Origin: Bifidobacterium olomucense
Lineage (GTDB): Bacteria > Actinomycetota > Actinomycetes > Actinomycetales > Bifidobacteriaceae
DNA length: 64,000 nucleotides
Direction of reading: 5' to 3'
Assembly: GCF_012932375.1 (NCBI RefSeq)
Contig: NZ_JAAIIG010000005.1
Location: 62,001 to 126,000 of the forward strand
The notes under the pieces were generated by a model. That model ran no database searches and was not told the origin of the DNA. It worked only from the letters and a program-made list of their open reading frames with translations. Each line of letters starts with the position of its first letter. Position 1 is the first letter of the stretch. A program made the position numbers and the translations under genes. Below, in pieces: positions 42,822 to 54,315 of this stretch.

Positions 42822-44819
42822 ATGTCTAAGTCACAGCAAGAGACGATCTGGCGAGTGGTGTTTCCCTCGGGAGATGTCGGATTAGACGAATCGTTCCGCA
42901 TAGCCGCCGCTCCCATCTACGGGAGCGGGCGTGCCGGTGGTTCCTCAGTCGCCAACGAGATTCTCCACTCGTGGGTGAAGGATCGCACTGCTCTGGAGGT
43001 CCCGGCGGGTCATGTCTACTCGACCGGCAGCTATTACAATGCGTTCCCGGCCGCGTATTGGGCGCAATGGACGAACGTGCAAAACGTGACGTTGCGGATG
43101 CAGGTCAGCGGAGAAGCCGTGATCACCGTGCATCGTTCGGACAGCCGCGCGCAGGATCACGTCGTTTCGACAGTGGCGGTGACGCCGGAATCGTCGCCGG
43201 ACACCGTTGAAGTCGCTGTACCGATCAGCGGTATGCATGAAGGCGGATGGCTGTGGTTCGAGGTTGCGGCAGTCGGCTCGACCCCGGTCGTACTGTCCGA
43301 CGCCGTGTGGCTCGCCGACGTGCCGGCGAACCGCAATCTCACTGCATCGCTGGCAATCACCACGATGAACAAGCCCGAATGGTGCGTTCGCCAGTTCAAC
43401 CTGCTTGCCAACATGGCGGATATGAACCTGATCGATGCCATCTACGTTGTGGATCAAGGCACCAAGCTGGTTACCGAGCAGGACGGATACGCTGAGGTCC
43501 AGTCGCGGCTCGGCGACAAGCTGCGTGTCATCCGTCAAGGCAACATCGGCGGTTCCGGCGGTTTCGCACGAGGTATGTATGAGGTCGAACAGCACAACGA
43601 AAGCGGTTACGCTTTGCTGTTGGACGACGACACGGTGCTGGAACCGGAATCTATCTCGCGTGCCATCGCATTCGCCAACCATTGTGCCAAGCCCACGCTG
43701 GTCGGCGGCAATATGCTGTTCTTGAGCGAGCCGACGCGCCTGTGCGCTTTGGCCGAGGTGTTCAACCGCAAACGCGTGTTCTGGACCACGGCCGAAGGTA
43801 CGCCGAAGTTCGATGATCTGGCCGCCCGTCCGTTCTTGGAAACGCGGTACCTGCACAAGCGTACGGACGCCGACTACAACGCATGGTGGATGTGCCTGAT
43901 CCCGGTCGAGACGATTCGCAAGGTCGGACTGTCTTATCCGTTCTTCATCAAGAATGATGACGTCGAATACGGCGTACGTGCGCAACAGGCCGGCTACCGA
44001 ACCGTCACCGTGCCTGGCGTGTGCCTGTGGCATCAGTCCTTTGTAGACAAGGACGACATTCTTGACTGGCAAGCGTACTTCCACGTACGCAACAAACTCA
44101 TCATGGGCCTGTTGTATTCCCGACTGCCGTGGGGCGGCGATCTGTTCCGTGAAATGATGCGCGCCTCCATGTCGGCCGCCGTGAAGATGCGTTACTCGGC
44201 AGTCACCTTGCATCAAATGGCGGTCAGCGATGTGTTGCAGGGGGCTGAGCACATCGGCGATATCCTCGAAACCAGACTGCCGGAGATTCGCGCGGCGCGT
44301 GCCGCTGAAGACGACACGCATACGGTGCCGTTCGATGAACTTCCGGACGAGCTTCTGGTCAAGAGCCGTGCTGAAGCGGAAAGCGCGGCGTCGAGCGGTG
44401 TCAAGGCGCTGCTCAATCAATTGCGTCCGCCGCGCCGCAATATGCACACCGTGATCGATGGTTACGTTGAACCCCAGCATGCATATTGGTATGCCGATGA
44501 TGCCGAAGCAGGGCATGTGATTTCGCGACATGCTCCCGATGTCGAGCACGCGCTCGACGGGCTGGACATGGTCGCCAAGAACGCCAGCGAACATTGGCAG
44601 GTTATGGCGCGTATGGATTCCGCGGTGTTCGTCAATAAAGAAGCCAACACCGGCATACTGTTGTGGCGTCGGCCGCTTACCGCGTTCACGCGACTGGCCA
44701 AAGTCAGCGTGTTGTACGCTCGTCTCGCCTTCAACTGGCGTAAGTACCAGTCGGCGTATCGCAAGGAATTCGCCACGCTCGTCTCACCTTCGTGGTGGGA
44801 GCGGTATTTCCGCGGATGA
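42822..44819 (+). CDS. Second GlfT-like galactofuranosyltransferase (GT2)
   Basis: 665 residues with the same architecture as the gene at 38431: an N-terminal beta domain (about 1-165), ASLAITTMNKPEWCVRQFNL entering the GT-A fold, VIRQGNIGGSGGFARGMYE, the LLDDDTVLEPES metal motif, DVEYGVRAQQAGY as the catalytic acidic region and VCLWHQSFVDKDD carrying His. A helical C-terminus ends KYQSAYRKEFATLV. The two paralogues have diverged widely, so they probably do different steps, for example initiation and polymerisation, as GlfT1 and GlfT2 do in mycobacteria. AAGGTG precedes ATG 42822. It follows wzt by 102 bp, probably in the same transcript. Confidence 0.83.
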   Translation: MSKSQQETIWRVVFPSGDVGLDESFRIAAAPIYGSGRAGGSSVANEILHSWVKDRTALEVPAGHVYSTGSYYNAFPAAYWAQWTNVQNVTLRMQVSGEAVITVHRSDSRAQDHVVSTVAVTPESSPDTVEVAVPISGMHEGGWLWFEVAAVGSTPVVLSDAVWLADVPANRNLTASLAITTMNKPEWCVRQFNLLANMADMNLIDAIYVVDQGTKLVTEQDGYAEVQSRLGDKLRVIRQGNIGGSGGFARGMYEVEQHNESGYALLLDDDTVLEPESISRAIAFANHCAKPTLVGGNMLFLSEPTRLCALAEVFNRKRVFWTTAEGTPKFDDLAARPFLETRYLHKRTDADYNAWWMCLIPVETIRKVGLSYPFFIKNDDVEYGVRAQQAGYRTVTVPGVCLWHQSFVDKDDILDWQAYFHVRNKLIMGLLYSRLPWGGDLFREMMRASMSAAVKMRYSAVTLHQMAVSDVLQGAEHIGDILETRLPEIRAARAAEDDTHTVPFDELPDELLVKSRAEAESAASSGVKALLNQLRPPRRNMHTVIDGYVEPQHAYWYADDAEAGHVISRHAPDVEHALDGLDMVAKNASEHWQVMARMDSAVFVNKEANTGILLWRRPLTAFTRLAKVSVLYARLAFNWRKYQSAYRKEFATLVSPSWWERYFRG

Positions 44820-44848
44820 TTCGGATGATTCCGGTTCGGTGCTTTCCG

Positions 44849-44903
44849 TGACCCCGATATGCGGCTGATGTGCGTTTGATATTCGGCCCGCATGTCGGGG
44901 TCA
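44849..44903 (+). terminator. Hairpin after the second GlfT-like gene
   Basis: TGACCCCGATATGCGG (44849-44864) pairs with CCGCATGTCGGGGTCA (44888-44903) with one mismatch. No T-run follows, so termination may be partial before ugd. Confidence 0.7.
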
Positions 44904-44987
44904 AGCCGTTGAACGAGTCATCGTTGGTTTGGTAACGTGACTATATTGATACAGGTTAATTGAATTCTTGATGAAGGGAATGCGTCG

Positions 44988-46232
44988 ATGAAGATTGCAG
45001 TTGCCGGAACAAGTTATGTCGGCCTATCCGTTGCACTGTTGCTCAGCCAGCATAATGAAGTGCATGCGTTGGATATTGTGCCGGAAAAAGTAGCGATGCT
45101 CAGCCAGGGCAAAAGCCCGATTGTGGATAAGGAGATCACCGCATTCCTTGAGGGTAATGCGTCCGGGGAGCGCCCGCTGAATTTCCATGCCACGCTGGAT
45201 CCGGCGCAGGCATACACGGGTGCTGACTTTGCGATTGTCGCAACGCCCACCAACTATGACGAGCGGCGCAACTACTTCGACACCTCCAGCGTGGAGGCTG
45301 CCATCGCAGCGGTGCGTGAGCATGCACCGGAAGCGTGGATCGTCATCAAATCGACGATTCCGGTGGGGTACACCAGCCAGTTGCGTCAACGTTTGCATGA
45401 TCATCGTATTCTCTTCAGCCCTGAGTTCCTGCGTGAAGGACGAGCGCTGTGGGACAATCTGCATCCGAGCCGTATCGTGGCGGGCGCTCCGCAGGATGAT
45501 GAGGAAGCCGTACAGGCGGCCCGCAAGTTCGTGAGCCTGCTCGCCGACGGTGCCGATCCGCGGGAGAAAGACCGTGAGAATGCGGATGGTACCCGCGGCA
45601 TTCCGGAATTGGTGGTGGGAACCACGGAGGCCGAGGCCATCAAGCTGTTCGCCAACACGTATCTGGCGTTGCGCGTCGCGTATTTCAACGAATTGGATAC
45701 GTATGCCGAAGCTCGCGGTCTTGACGCCCGCGCCATCATCAACGGCGTATGCCTGGACCCGCGCATCGGACCGGGATACAACAACCCGTCGTTCGGATAC
45801 GGCGGATATTGCCTGCCGAAGGACACCAAGCAGCTGCTTGCCAACTACGCCTCCGTGCCGCAGAACCTTATCGAGGCGATCGTGGACGCCAACCGGACCC
45901 GTAAGGATTTCGTGGCCGATGAGATTATCGAACGCGTGTGCGGCGTCGAAGAGCCGACGGTGGGCGTTTATCGTCTGACGATGAAGTCCGGATCCGACAA
46001 CTTCCGCCAGTCCGCCATTCAGGACGTGATGAAGCGACTGCGTGGAGAGGGCCTCAATGTGTTGATTTATGAGCCCACATGGAACCAGCCGGAATTCCTC
46101 GGCAACGCGGTAACGCATGATTTGGTTGCGTTTAAAGACGCTGCCGATGTGATTGTGGCCAATCGTTGGAATGATGATTTGGCCGATGTACCCGAGAAGG
46201 TGTTCACTCGCGACTTGTTCAAGCGGGATTAG
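44988..46232 (+). CDS. ugd: UDP-glucose 6-dehydrogenase
   Basis: 414 residues. The NAD site is [16 protein letters not shown] (residues 4-19), then [29 protein letters not shown] and the catalytic Cys275 in [15 protein letters not shown]; all are family hallmarks. It oxidises UDP-glucose twice to UDP-glucuronate in the cytoplasm. GAAGGGA precedes the ATG. Placed between the GlfT-like genes and glf, it implies glucuronate, or a sugar made from it, in the surface polymer. No epimerase or decarboxylase for further conversion is visible nearby. Confidence 0.95.
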   Translation: MKIAVAGTSYVGLSVALLLSQHNEVHALDIVPEKVAMLSQGKSPIVDKEITAFLEGNASGERPLNFHATLDPAQAYTGADFAIVATPTNYDERRNYFDTSSVEAAIAAVREHAPEAWIVIKSTIPVGYTSQLRQRLHDHRILFSPEFLREGRALWDNLHPSRIVAGAPQDDEEAVQAARKFVSLLADGADPREKDRENADGTRGIPELVVGTTEAEAIKLFANTYLALRVAYFNELDTYAEARGLDARAIINGVCLDPRIGPGYNNPSFGYGGYCLPKDTKQLLANYASVPQNLIEAIVDANRTRKDFVADEIIERVCGVEEPTVGVYRLTMKSGSDNFRQSAIQDVMKRLRGEGLNVLIYEPTWNQPEFLGNAVTHDLVAFKDAADVIVANRWNDDLADVPEKVFTRDLFKRD

Positions 46233-46378
46233 GGCTCGTTCACAGGATTCGGTTGCGTTGCCTAGGCTGAAAACGCACATCGGTCTTGTTCGGTAAAATA
46301 GGGCGAACATGATGTGTGTGGGCGGCCATGTCGCTCCATCATCGCGCAATACTTGTTCTTACAAGGAAGGTATATAAC

Positions 46379-47554
46379 ATGGCGGAAAACACGTACCCCG
46401 ATTTGGTGGTTGTTGGTGCGGGTCTGTTTGGTTTGACGGTGGCGCAGCAGGCGGTGGAGCATGCGGGCGCGCGCGTGCATATCATCGATGTCCGTGATCA
46501 TATCGGCGGCAACGCGTACTCGTATTTCGACGAGGAGACGGGCGCGGAGATCCACAAGTACGGCGCTCACCTGTTCCACACGTCCAACAGGCGTGTGTGG
46601 GAGTACGTGAACCGTTTCACGGAGTTCACGGGCTACGTGCACCGCGTGTACGCGACGCATGACGGCGTGGTCTACCCGCTGCCGATCAACCTGGGCACGA
46701 TCAACCAGTTCTTCGGCGCGTCCTACACGCCGGACGAGGCGAGGAGGCTCATCGCCGGGCAGGCGGGCGAGCTGGCCGGCACGGATCCGGCCAACCTGAA
46801 CGACAAGGGCATCCAGCTGATCGGCCGCCCGCTGTACGAGGCGTTCATCAAGAACTACACGGGCAAGCAGTGGCAGACGGATCCGGCGGACCTGCCGGCG
46901 GACATCATCAAGCGCCTGCCGGTGCGCTTCAACTACGACAACCGCTATTTCAAGGACACGTGGGAGGGTCTGCCGAAGGACGGCTACACCGCGTGGATGG
47001 AGCGCATGATCGACGACCCGCGCATCACGGTGTCGCTGAAGACCGACTTCTTCGACGAGTCGCAGCCGTACAACAGGAAGGCGCTGCTGGCCGCGGGCGT
47101 GCCGGTCGTGTACACGGGCCCGGTGGACCGCTACTTCGACTACGAGCTGGGCGACCTGAAGTGGCGCACGGTGGACTTCAAGGAGGTGCGCTACGACGAG
47201 GACGACCACTTCGGCTGCCCGGTGATGAACTATTCGGACGCGGACGTGCCGTACACGCGCGCGATCGAGTTCAAGAACTTCAACCCGGAGCGCTACGATT
47301 CGCAGAACCATGGGAAGACCGTGGTGTGGGAGGAGTACTCGCGGTTCGCGGAGCGTGGCGACGAGCCGTATTATCCGATCAACACGGATGCGGACAAGGC
47401 GTTGTACGCGAGGTATGCGGAGAAGGCTGCGGCCGAGCCGAAGGTCGTGTTCGGTGGTCGTCTGGGTACGTACAAGTATTACGACATGCATAACGTGATC
47501 GATACGGCTCTGACCGCGTACGAGGAGCAGGTCGCGCCCCTGCTCGCCAAGTGA
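46379..47554 (+). CDS. glf: UDP-galactopyranose mutase
   Basis: 391 residues. The FAD-binding GAGLFGLTVAQ is near residue 12; the family features IGGNAYSY, EIHKYGAHLFHTS and the C-terminal FGGRLGTYKYYDMHNVI are clear. It interconverts UDP-galactopyranose and UDP-galactofuranose, the donor for the GlfT-like enzymes upstream. AAGGAAGG precedes ATG 46379. Codon use in the middle of the gene is markedly G/C-ending (for example long runs with -GC and -CG third positions), more so than in ugd and the GT genes, consistent with high expression or a different history. A strong terminator follows. Confidence 0.96.
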   Translation: MAENTYPDLVVVGAGLFGLTVAQQAVEHAGARVHIIDVRDHIGGNAYSYFDEETGAEIHKYGAHLFHTSNRRVWEYVNRFTEFTGYVHRVYATHDGVVYPLPINLGTINQFFGASYTPDEARRLIAGQAGELAGTDPANLNDKGIQLIGRPLYEAFIKNYTGKQWQTDPADLPADIIKRLPVRFNYDNRYFKDTWEGLPKDGYTAWMERMIDDPRITVSLKTDFFDESQPYNRKALLAAGVPVVYTGPVDRYFDYELGDLKWRTVDFKEVRYDEDDHFGCPVMNYSDADVPYTRAIEFKNFNPERYDSQNHGKTVVWEEYSRFAERGDEPYYPINTDADKALYARYAEKAAAEPKVVFGGRLGTYKYYDMHNVIDTALTAYEEQVAPLLAK

Positions 47555-47645
47555 CCGGTGAGTCAGCCGACGCATGCTGATTACCGTCGCATGCCGCACT
47601 CCCTTGCCGGGAATCCTGCCGGGAATTAAGGGCTGACGGCTGGTG

Positions 47646-47726
47646 AAAGAAGGCTTGAGGACGCGATGATCGCACTGGCGCTGGAACAAGGCGCCGAAGC
47701 GGTCGATGCGTCATCAAGCCTTCTTT
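47646..47726 (+). terminator. Terminator after glf
   Basis: AAAGAAGGCTTGAGGACGC (47646-47664) pairs with GCGTCATCAAGCCTTCTTT (47708-47726), 18 of 19 matching, and ends in a T-rich tail. The 43-base loop is large. It marks the end of the polysaccharide locus. Confidence 0.8.
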
Positions 47727-47754
47727 GATTATGCGGGGTTTGATGGGCCTATTG

Positions 47755-47798
47755 TGTTGCGGTCTGCTGTGTGCGTGTGTTGCGGTCTGCTGTGTGCG
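47755..47798 (+). repeat. Two copies of a 21-bp direct repeat
   Basis: TGTTGCGGTCTGCTGTGTGCG occurs at 47755-47775 and 47778-47798. It lies in the 413-bp gap between glf and the DUF4190 gene, which also holds the glf terminator; nothing else is seen there. Confidence 0.7.
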
Positions 47799-47967
47799 GT
47801 GCTTGCGCGATAGGTTGCCGCAGAAGTCGGGCGTGTGCGGGGTGGCGCGGGTACCATGGAGGTAGCGCACAGTGTAGCGCGTGCGTAGAAGGGGCGCGTC
47901 TTCTCATCAGAGGCATGCAAGGCGCGTGCAGGCGCGTGTAAGACGCGACACAATCAAAGGAGCGATA

Positions 47968-48657
47968 ATGTCCGACTCGCCAACCACTCCGAATATCAAT
48001 CCGAACCCTGTCCCGGGCTCTACTGCGAATGAAGAGCCGAATACGTCCCTCAATGTCGGTGAGGGTGCCGTGCCGCCGGCTCCAGAACCTCCCACGTACC
48101 CAGGCGGGGGTGCCGTGCCGCCGCAGACGCCGTATGGCCAGCCGCAATACAATGCGGCCGGAGCGCCAGCGTACGGCCAGACGGCGTACGGCCAGCCATA
48201 CCCCGGGTATGCAGGTCAGCAACCGTACGGCGCATCCGGCTACGGTCCGGCGTACGGTGCAGGAGCGCCGCCTTACAGCCCGGCGTACGGCGCCTACAGC
48301 AACGCCAATCAGTACAACGGACTGGCCATTGCCGGTTTCGTATGTTCGTTCCTGTTCTCGATCGTGGGTCTGGTGCTGAGCATCATCGGCCTGAACCAGA
48401 TCAAAAAGCAGGGCGGCAAAGGGCGAGGTTTGGCCATTGCCGGCATCGTAATCAGCATCATCAATACGGTGCTGGGCATCATCATTACCATTGCGATCAT
48501 CGGCGGATCGATGTACGCCGTCAACGAAATGGTTAACGAAATGGATCGCGGCGGGCAGTACGACTATTCCTACAGTTGGGATGACGATACGGACGACATG
48601 TACACCAACCTGACGAATGGTTTGGATGCCCTGCCGGAGCATGTCGTAGTAGGCTGA
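47968..48657 (+). CDS. DUF4190-type membrane protein with Gly/Pro/Tyr-rich N-terminus
   Basis: 229 residues. The first 110 are low-complexity and disordered (Pro, Gly, Tyr, Ala, with repeats of PYGQP and PAYG). Two membrane helices follow (GLAIAGFVCSFLFSIVGLVL and GRGLAIAGIVISIINTVLGI) joined by NQIKKQGGKGRG, the DUF4190 pattern. The C-terminal end is acidic with Tyr/Asp. Function is unknown; such proteins are common in actinobacterial membranes. AAAGGAG precedes the ATG. The next gene starts five bases after the stop, so the two are co-translated. Confidence 0.82.
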   Translation: MSDSPTTPNINPNPVPGSTANEEPNTSLNVGEGAVPPAPEPPTYPGGGAVPPQTPYGQPQYNAAGAPAYGQTAYGQPYPGYAGQQPYGASGYGPAYGAGAPPYSPAYGAYSNANQYNGLAIAGFVCSFLFSIVGLVLSIIGLNQIKKQGGKGRGLAIAGIVISIINTVLGIIITIAIIGGSMYAVNEMVNEMDRGGQYDYSYSWDDDTDDMYTNLTNGLDALPEHVVVG

Positions 48658-48662
48658 GAGCT

Positions 48663-49484
48663 ATGAGACTTGCACGTTTTTCTATGAATGATGCGCCGCG
48701 CTACGCCTTCGTGCAGAAGGACCCGTCCGACGGCAAAGACTATCTCATCGAACTCAACGGTCACCCGCTGGCCGGCGATCAGGTCGAGCCCACCGGCAAT
48801 CGATATCCGGTTGATGGCGACGGCATTCGTCTGCTCGCCCCGGTCATTCCCTCCAAGGTCTACGGTCTGGCCAAGAACTATGAGGCCCATGCTCAGTTCA
48901 TGCACGAGGCCGGCCACTCCGAGATCGCGCATGCGCCGGAGAACATGGTGATCTTCACCAAGCCGTCCACCTCGGTGATCGGTCCGGACGATCCGATCGT
49001 GTACCCGGCCTGCTCCAAAGACATGAACTTCGAGCCGGAAGTGGCCGTGGTGATGGGTCGCATCGCCAAGAACGTGCCGGTGGAGAAGGCCATGGACTAT
49101 GTGCTCGGCTTCACCTGCGTGAACGATGTGACGCTGCGCGATCTGCAGGGACTCGACCCCACGTGGACCCGTGCCAAGGGCTTCGACACCTCCTGCCCGC
49201 TTGGCCCGTGGATTGTGATGCGCGACGACTTGGACTGGCGCGACGCGAAGATCTCCTTCACGCTGAACGGTGAGGATGTGCCGATGGCGTCCGGCACCAC
49301 CGCGAACCTCATTCACGGCATTCCGGAGCAGATCGCCGCGATCTCCTCGTTCTCCACCCTGCTGCCGGGCGATGTGATCATGACCGGCACGCCGAACGCC
49401 TCCGGCCACCTCGATCCGGGCGATGAGACCATCGTGCATGTGGAGGGCATCGGCGACCTGCGCAACGTGATCGTGCGCGCCTAG
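48663..49484 (+). CDS. Fumarylacetoacetate hydrolase-family protein
   Basis: 273 residues. The C-terminal catalytic domain is clear: VYGLAKNYEAHAQFM, MVIFTKPSTSVIG, MNFEPEVAVVMG (metal Glu), GFTCVNDVTLRDLQ (metal Asp) and LPGDVIMTGTPNA. The family cleaves or hydrates acylpyruvates and 2-oxo-acids in a metal-dependent way, or decarboxylates oxaloacetate. The exact substrate is not readable. Its start follows the DUF4190 stop by five bases. Two hairpins (49527-49579 and 49606-49652) end the transcript. Confidence 0.9.
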   Translation: MRLARFSMNDAPRYAFVQKDPSDGKDYLIELNGHPLAGDQVEPTGNRYPVDGDGIRLLAPVIPSKVYGLAKNYEAHAQFMHEAGHSEIAHAPENMVIFTKPSTSVIGPDDPIVYPACSKDMNFEPEVAVVMGRIAKNVPVEKAMDYVLGFTCVNDVTLRDLQGLDPTWTRAKGFDTSCPLGPWIVMRDDLDWRDAKISFTLNGEDVPMASGTTANLIHGIPEQIAAISSFSTLLPGDVIMTGTPNASGHLDPGDETIVHVEGIGDLRNVIVRA

Positions 49485-49526
49485 CGGTCTGATCGGGAGT
49501 CATCGTTTATACGGTGACTCGTCATG

Positions 49527-49579
49527 AATCGTCATTATGTATGCGGCTCGACGGAGTGCGCGCATGCATAATGACGATT
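49527..49579 (+). terminator. Terminator after the FAH-family gene
   Basis: AATCGTCATTATGTATGCG (49527-49545) pairs with CGCATGCATAATGACGATT (49561-49579), 18 of 19 matching, followed by TTGCGTTTCT. Confidence 0.8.
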
Positions 49580-49605
49580 TTGCGTTTCTGGCCTTCATTA
49601 TTGGC

Positions 49606-49652
49606 CCTCACTAAGTACGCGGCTCGACGAACACGTCGCAGACATAGTGAGG
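49606..49652 (-). terminator. Second hairpin, facing the AEC transporter gene
   Basis: CCTCACTA (49606-49613) pairs with TAGTGAGG (49645-49652). The loop shares GCGGCTCGACG with the loop of the preceding hairpin, so the two appear to be duplicates. It lies downstream of the minus-strand AEC gene and may end its transcript. Confidence 0.5.
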
Positions 49653-49724
49653 ATTCGAGTGGAAACAATGAAGGGACGCTGTTCTCCGGTGATTCCAATG
49701 GCTCCGGTGGTTGTGAAACCGCGC

Positions 49725-50654
49725 TCACGCACCCGGCAGCAGGGCATGCAGCACGGTCATCACCACCAGCGAGATGATCGCCGTCACGGTCAGGGAGAAT
49801 CCGGCGAGCTTGGCATTGCCGGTGAGCGAGTCGGTGAACTTGGTGGAGAAAATCGTGATCGGGGCGAAAGCGCCCAGCACGATGATCTCCCTGATGCGCA
49901 TATCGAACGGCAGCAGGAACCACGCCGCCACTGCAATAATCACGCCAAACACCGCGCGCCAGCCAATCACCTTCAACAGCTCCAAGCGGTCCTTGCGATT
50001 GTCTGGAATCTCCATCATCAGGCCGATCATGGCCATGGCGCAGAAGGCGTTTGCATTGGCGAACGGGGTGATCAGCGTCACGATGGGCTGCGGAATCGTG
50101 ATGTGCAGGAACATGAATACCAGCATCAGCATGTAAATGTCGAACGAAATCGACCCCAGAAAATCATGGGCGATGTTCCTCAGACGCAAGCTCAGCGGCA
50201 GTGACTTGAAGTTGTCATCCATTTTGAGCAACGTGCGCGTAATGGTGAGTGATCCGGCTGTGGCCACAGTGGCGTTGCCGATGTCCAGCATGATGATGGG
50301 CAGTCCGGCCGATGCGCCCATGAAGGTTTGCACCACCGGCAAGCAGAATGCACCGAGGTTGAGGCCTGAAGCGTTGAGCATCTGGAAGGCGCGGTAGTTG
50401 CGCTCGTCGCCGCGCGAACCGAAATATACGATAAACAGTGGAATTGCACAGGCGAAGAAGCCGAACAGCACGATCCACAGCATGCGCATGTCGTGCTTGT
50501 TGGTGGCGAACGAAAGGATGATGGCGCAGGGGAGCGTCAGATTGAACACCAGTCCTTGAGCGACCTTGTAATCACGCTCGCCGAAGATGTGCAGGTGTTT
50601 GAGCGCGTAGGGCGCGATAATGGCGAGCAGCAGTGCGCCGGATTGGAAAATCAT
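49725..50654 (-). CDS. AEC-family (auxin efflux carrier type) transporter
   Basis: 309 residues with about ten hydrophobic helices in two halves. The N-terminal part (VFNLTLPCAIILSF) with the conserved LP in helix 2 and ASGLNLGAFCLPVVQ in helix 4 are AEC features, and the second half begins DIYMLMLVFMFLHITIPQP. In bacteria these carry organic acids such as malate or malonate; here the substrate is unknown. GAGAAG precedes ATG 50654. It is divergent from clpB across a 539-bp regulatory region. Confidence 0.85.
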   Translation of the reverse strand: MIFQSGALLLAIIAPYALKHLHIFGERDYKVAQGLVFNLTLPCAIILSFATNKHDMRMLWIVLFGFFACAIPLFIVYFGSRGDERNYRAFQMLNASGLNLGAFCLPVVQTFMGASAGLPIIMLDIGNATVATAGSLTITRTLLKMDDNFKSLPLSLRLRNIAHDFLGSISFDIYMLMLVFMFLHITIPQPIVTLITPFANANAFCAMAMIGLMMEIPDNRKDRLELLKVIGWRAVFGVIIAVAAWFLLPFDMRIREIIVLGAFAPITIFSTKFTDSLTGNAKLAGFSLTVTAIISLVVMTVLHALLPGA

Positions 50655-50793
50655 GTTCTTCTCTTAATTCCACCAATTCTCACAGTCGCGCACTCCGCAG
50701 TGTGATGGGGCGGAAAGCGCGAGAAGCAAACCATGCGAAAGTATAGGATAGGGGCACTAGTTCATGGTTGCGCGTAACGGTGCGCAATGTGGC

Positions 50794-50930
50794 GCGCTTT
50801 ACGTACTTTTCGTGCGATTCGTGCGCGTCGTGTGGTTGTGGGATGCGCTTTGAGCACTTTTCGCGCGATTCGTGCGCAAATGGGCTTCGTGTGGCGCGAT
50901 TTGCGTACTTTTCGCGCGAAAAGTGTGTGG
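50794..50930. repeat. Three imperfect 51-bp tandem repeats upstream of clpB
   Basis: Units start at 50794, 50845 and 50896 and share GCGCTTT..G.ACTTTTCGCGCG with TTCGTGCGC after it. The third unit holds a perfect 18-bp palindrome ACTTTTCGCGCGAAAAGT (50907-50924). They lie in the 539-bp divergent region between the AEC gene and clpB, upstream of the HAIR operator. They could bind a regulator of either gene. The remainder of the gap (50655-50793 and 50995-51193) includes the clpB leader and nothing else I can support. Confidence 0.7.
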
Positions 50931-50973
50931 GGAGGGGAGAGGGGCGGAGATGCGTGCGACAGGGGGTGTGAAA

Positions 50974-50994
50974 CTTGAGTCACCTTCACTCAAG
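50974..50994 (+). promoter_or_regulatory. HAIR operator (HspR binding site) of clpB
   Basis: CTTGAGT-N7-ACTCAAG (50974-50980 and 50988-50994) is an exact match to the HspR-associated inverted repeat known from actinobacterial dnaK and clpB promoters. A -10-like TAGAAT follows at 51004-51009, so the repressor would cover the promoter. This predicts heat-induced clpB under HspR control, as described in bifidobacteria and streptomycetes. hspR itself is not in the window. Confidence 0.92.
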
Positions 50995-51193
50995 TTTTGG
51001 GAATAGAATGGTCTTTAGGTCGGTTGAACGAATCAGAACATGACACGAATGCCTGCTTGCGGGTACGGCGTGACATGCGGGAACGCGGGTTTGGGTTGCG
51101 CAAACTCATGAGTTGTGCGACCGATTTCCGCGAGCCGCGTGCGCAGCAGCCGCTCGTCGGCAGACATACAAGAAGACTTTGGAGGAACACATC

Positions 51194-53863
<2,670 letters not shown>

Positions 53864-53936
53864 CGGTGATGGCACCGGTCCGATTGATGCTGGTAGTGGC
53901 ATGATTGCCCCTGCCCCACGTCATCCGGATTGTTGC

Positions 53937-53970
53937 AAATGGTGGTTGCGGATTCCCGCAGCCACCATTT
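53937..53970 (+). terminator. Terminator of clpB
   Basis: AAATGGTGGTTGCGG (53937-53951) pairs with CCGCAGCCACCATTT (53956-53970), one mismatch, followed by TTGTTG. Typical rho-independent form. Confidence 0.85.
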
Positions 53971-53999
53971 TTGTTGCCGGATATGCTATCTCGATACGG

Positions 54000-54205
54000 T
54001 ATCTCGCTTACAAGGGGCTGATTTCCGGACAGTGGGAGATCTATCTGCCTTACAGGGGGCTGCTAGTCAAGTACATAGGCCCATAAAACGGCGTAACGGC
54101 GTTGGCATATAGGGCCGAATATGGGTGTTATCGTTCCGCGGCAGCCCCCTGTAACGCAGATAGATGTTCCGCAAGCCCCCAAATCAGCCCCTTGTAAGCG
54201 AGATA
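54000..54205. repeat. Palindromic repeat element, copy 3
   Basis: Arms of about 64 bp (54000-54063 and 54141-54205) are inverted relatives, each with two cores (TATCTCGCTTACAAGGGGC outer, TATCTGCCTTACAGGGGGC inner). The outer and inner cores are nearly perfect partners, but the spacer between them differs between arms. The centre shares CCGAATATGGGTGTT with copy 2. It fills most of the 452-bp gap between clpB and the GluQ-RS gene, after the clpB terminator. Confidence 0.82.
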
Positions 54206-54315
54206 GCCGACAAAACGTTTGCGGCCGAGGGACGCGGACGGCAATACAGGTCGGGTACATGTCGGTGAATACTGTGTCAGGAAGCTGCGAATATTGCATA
54301 CACGAAGGGAAAGCC

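Noticed and set aside
53901..54112. Small frames after clpB
   Set aside because: They lie over the clpB terminator and repeat copy 3 and encode only repeat-derived peptides.
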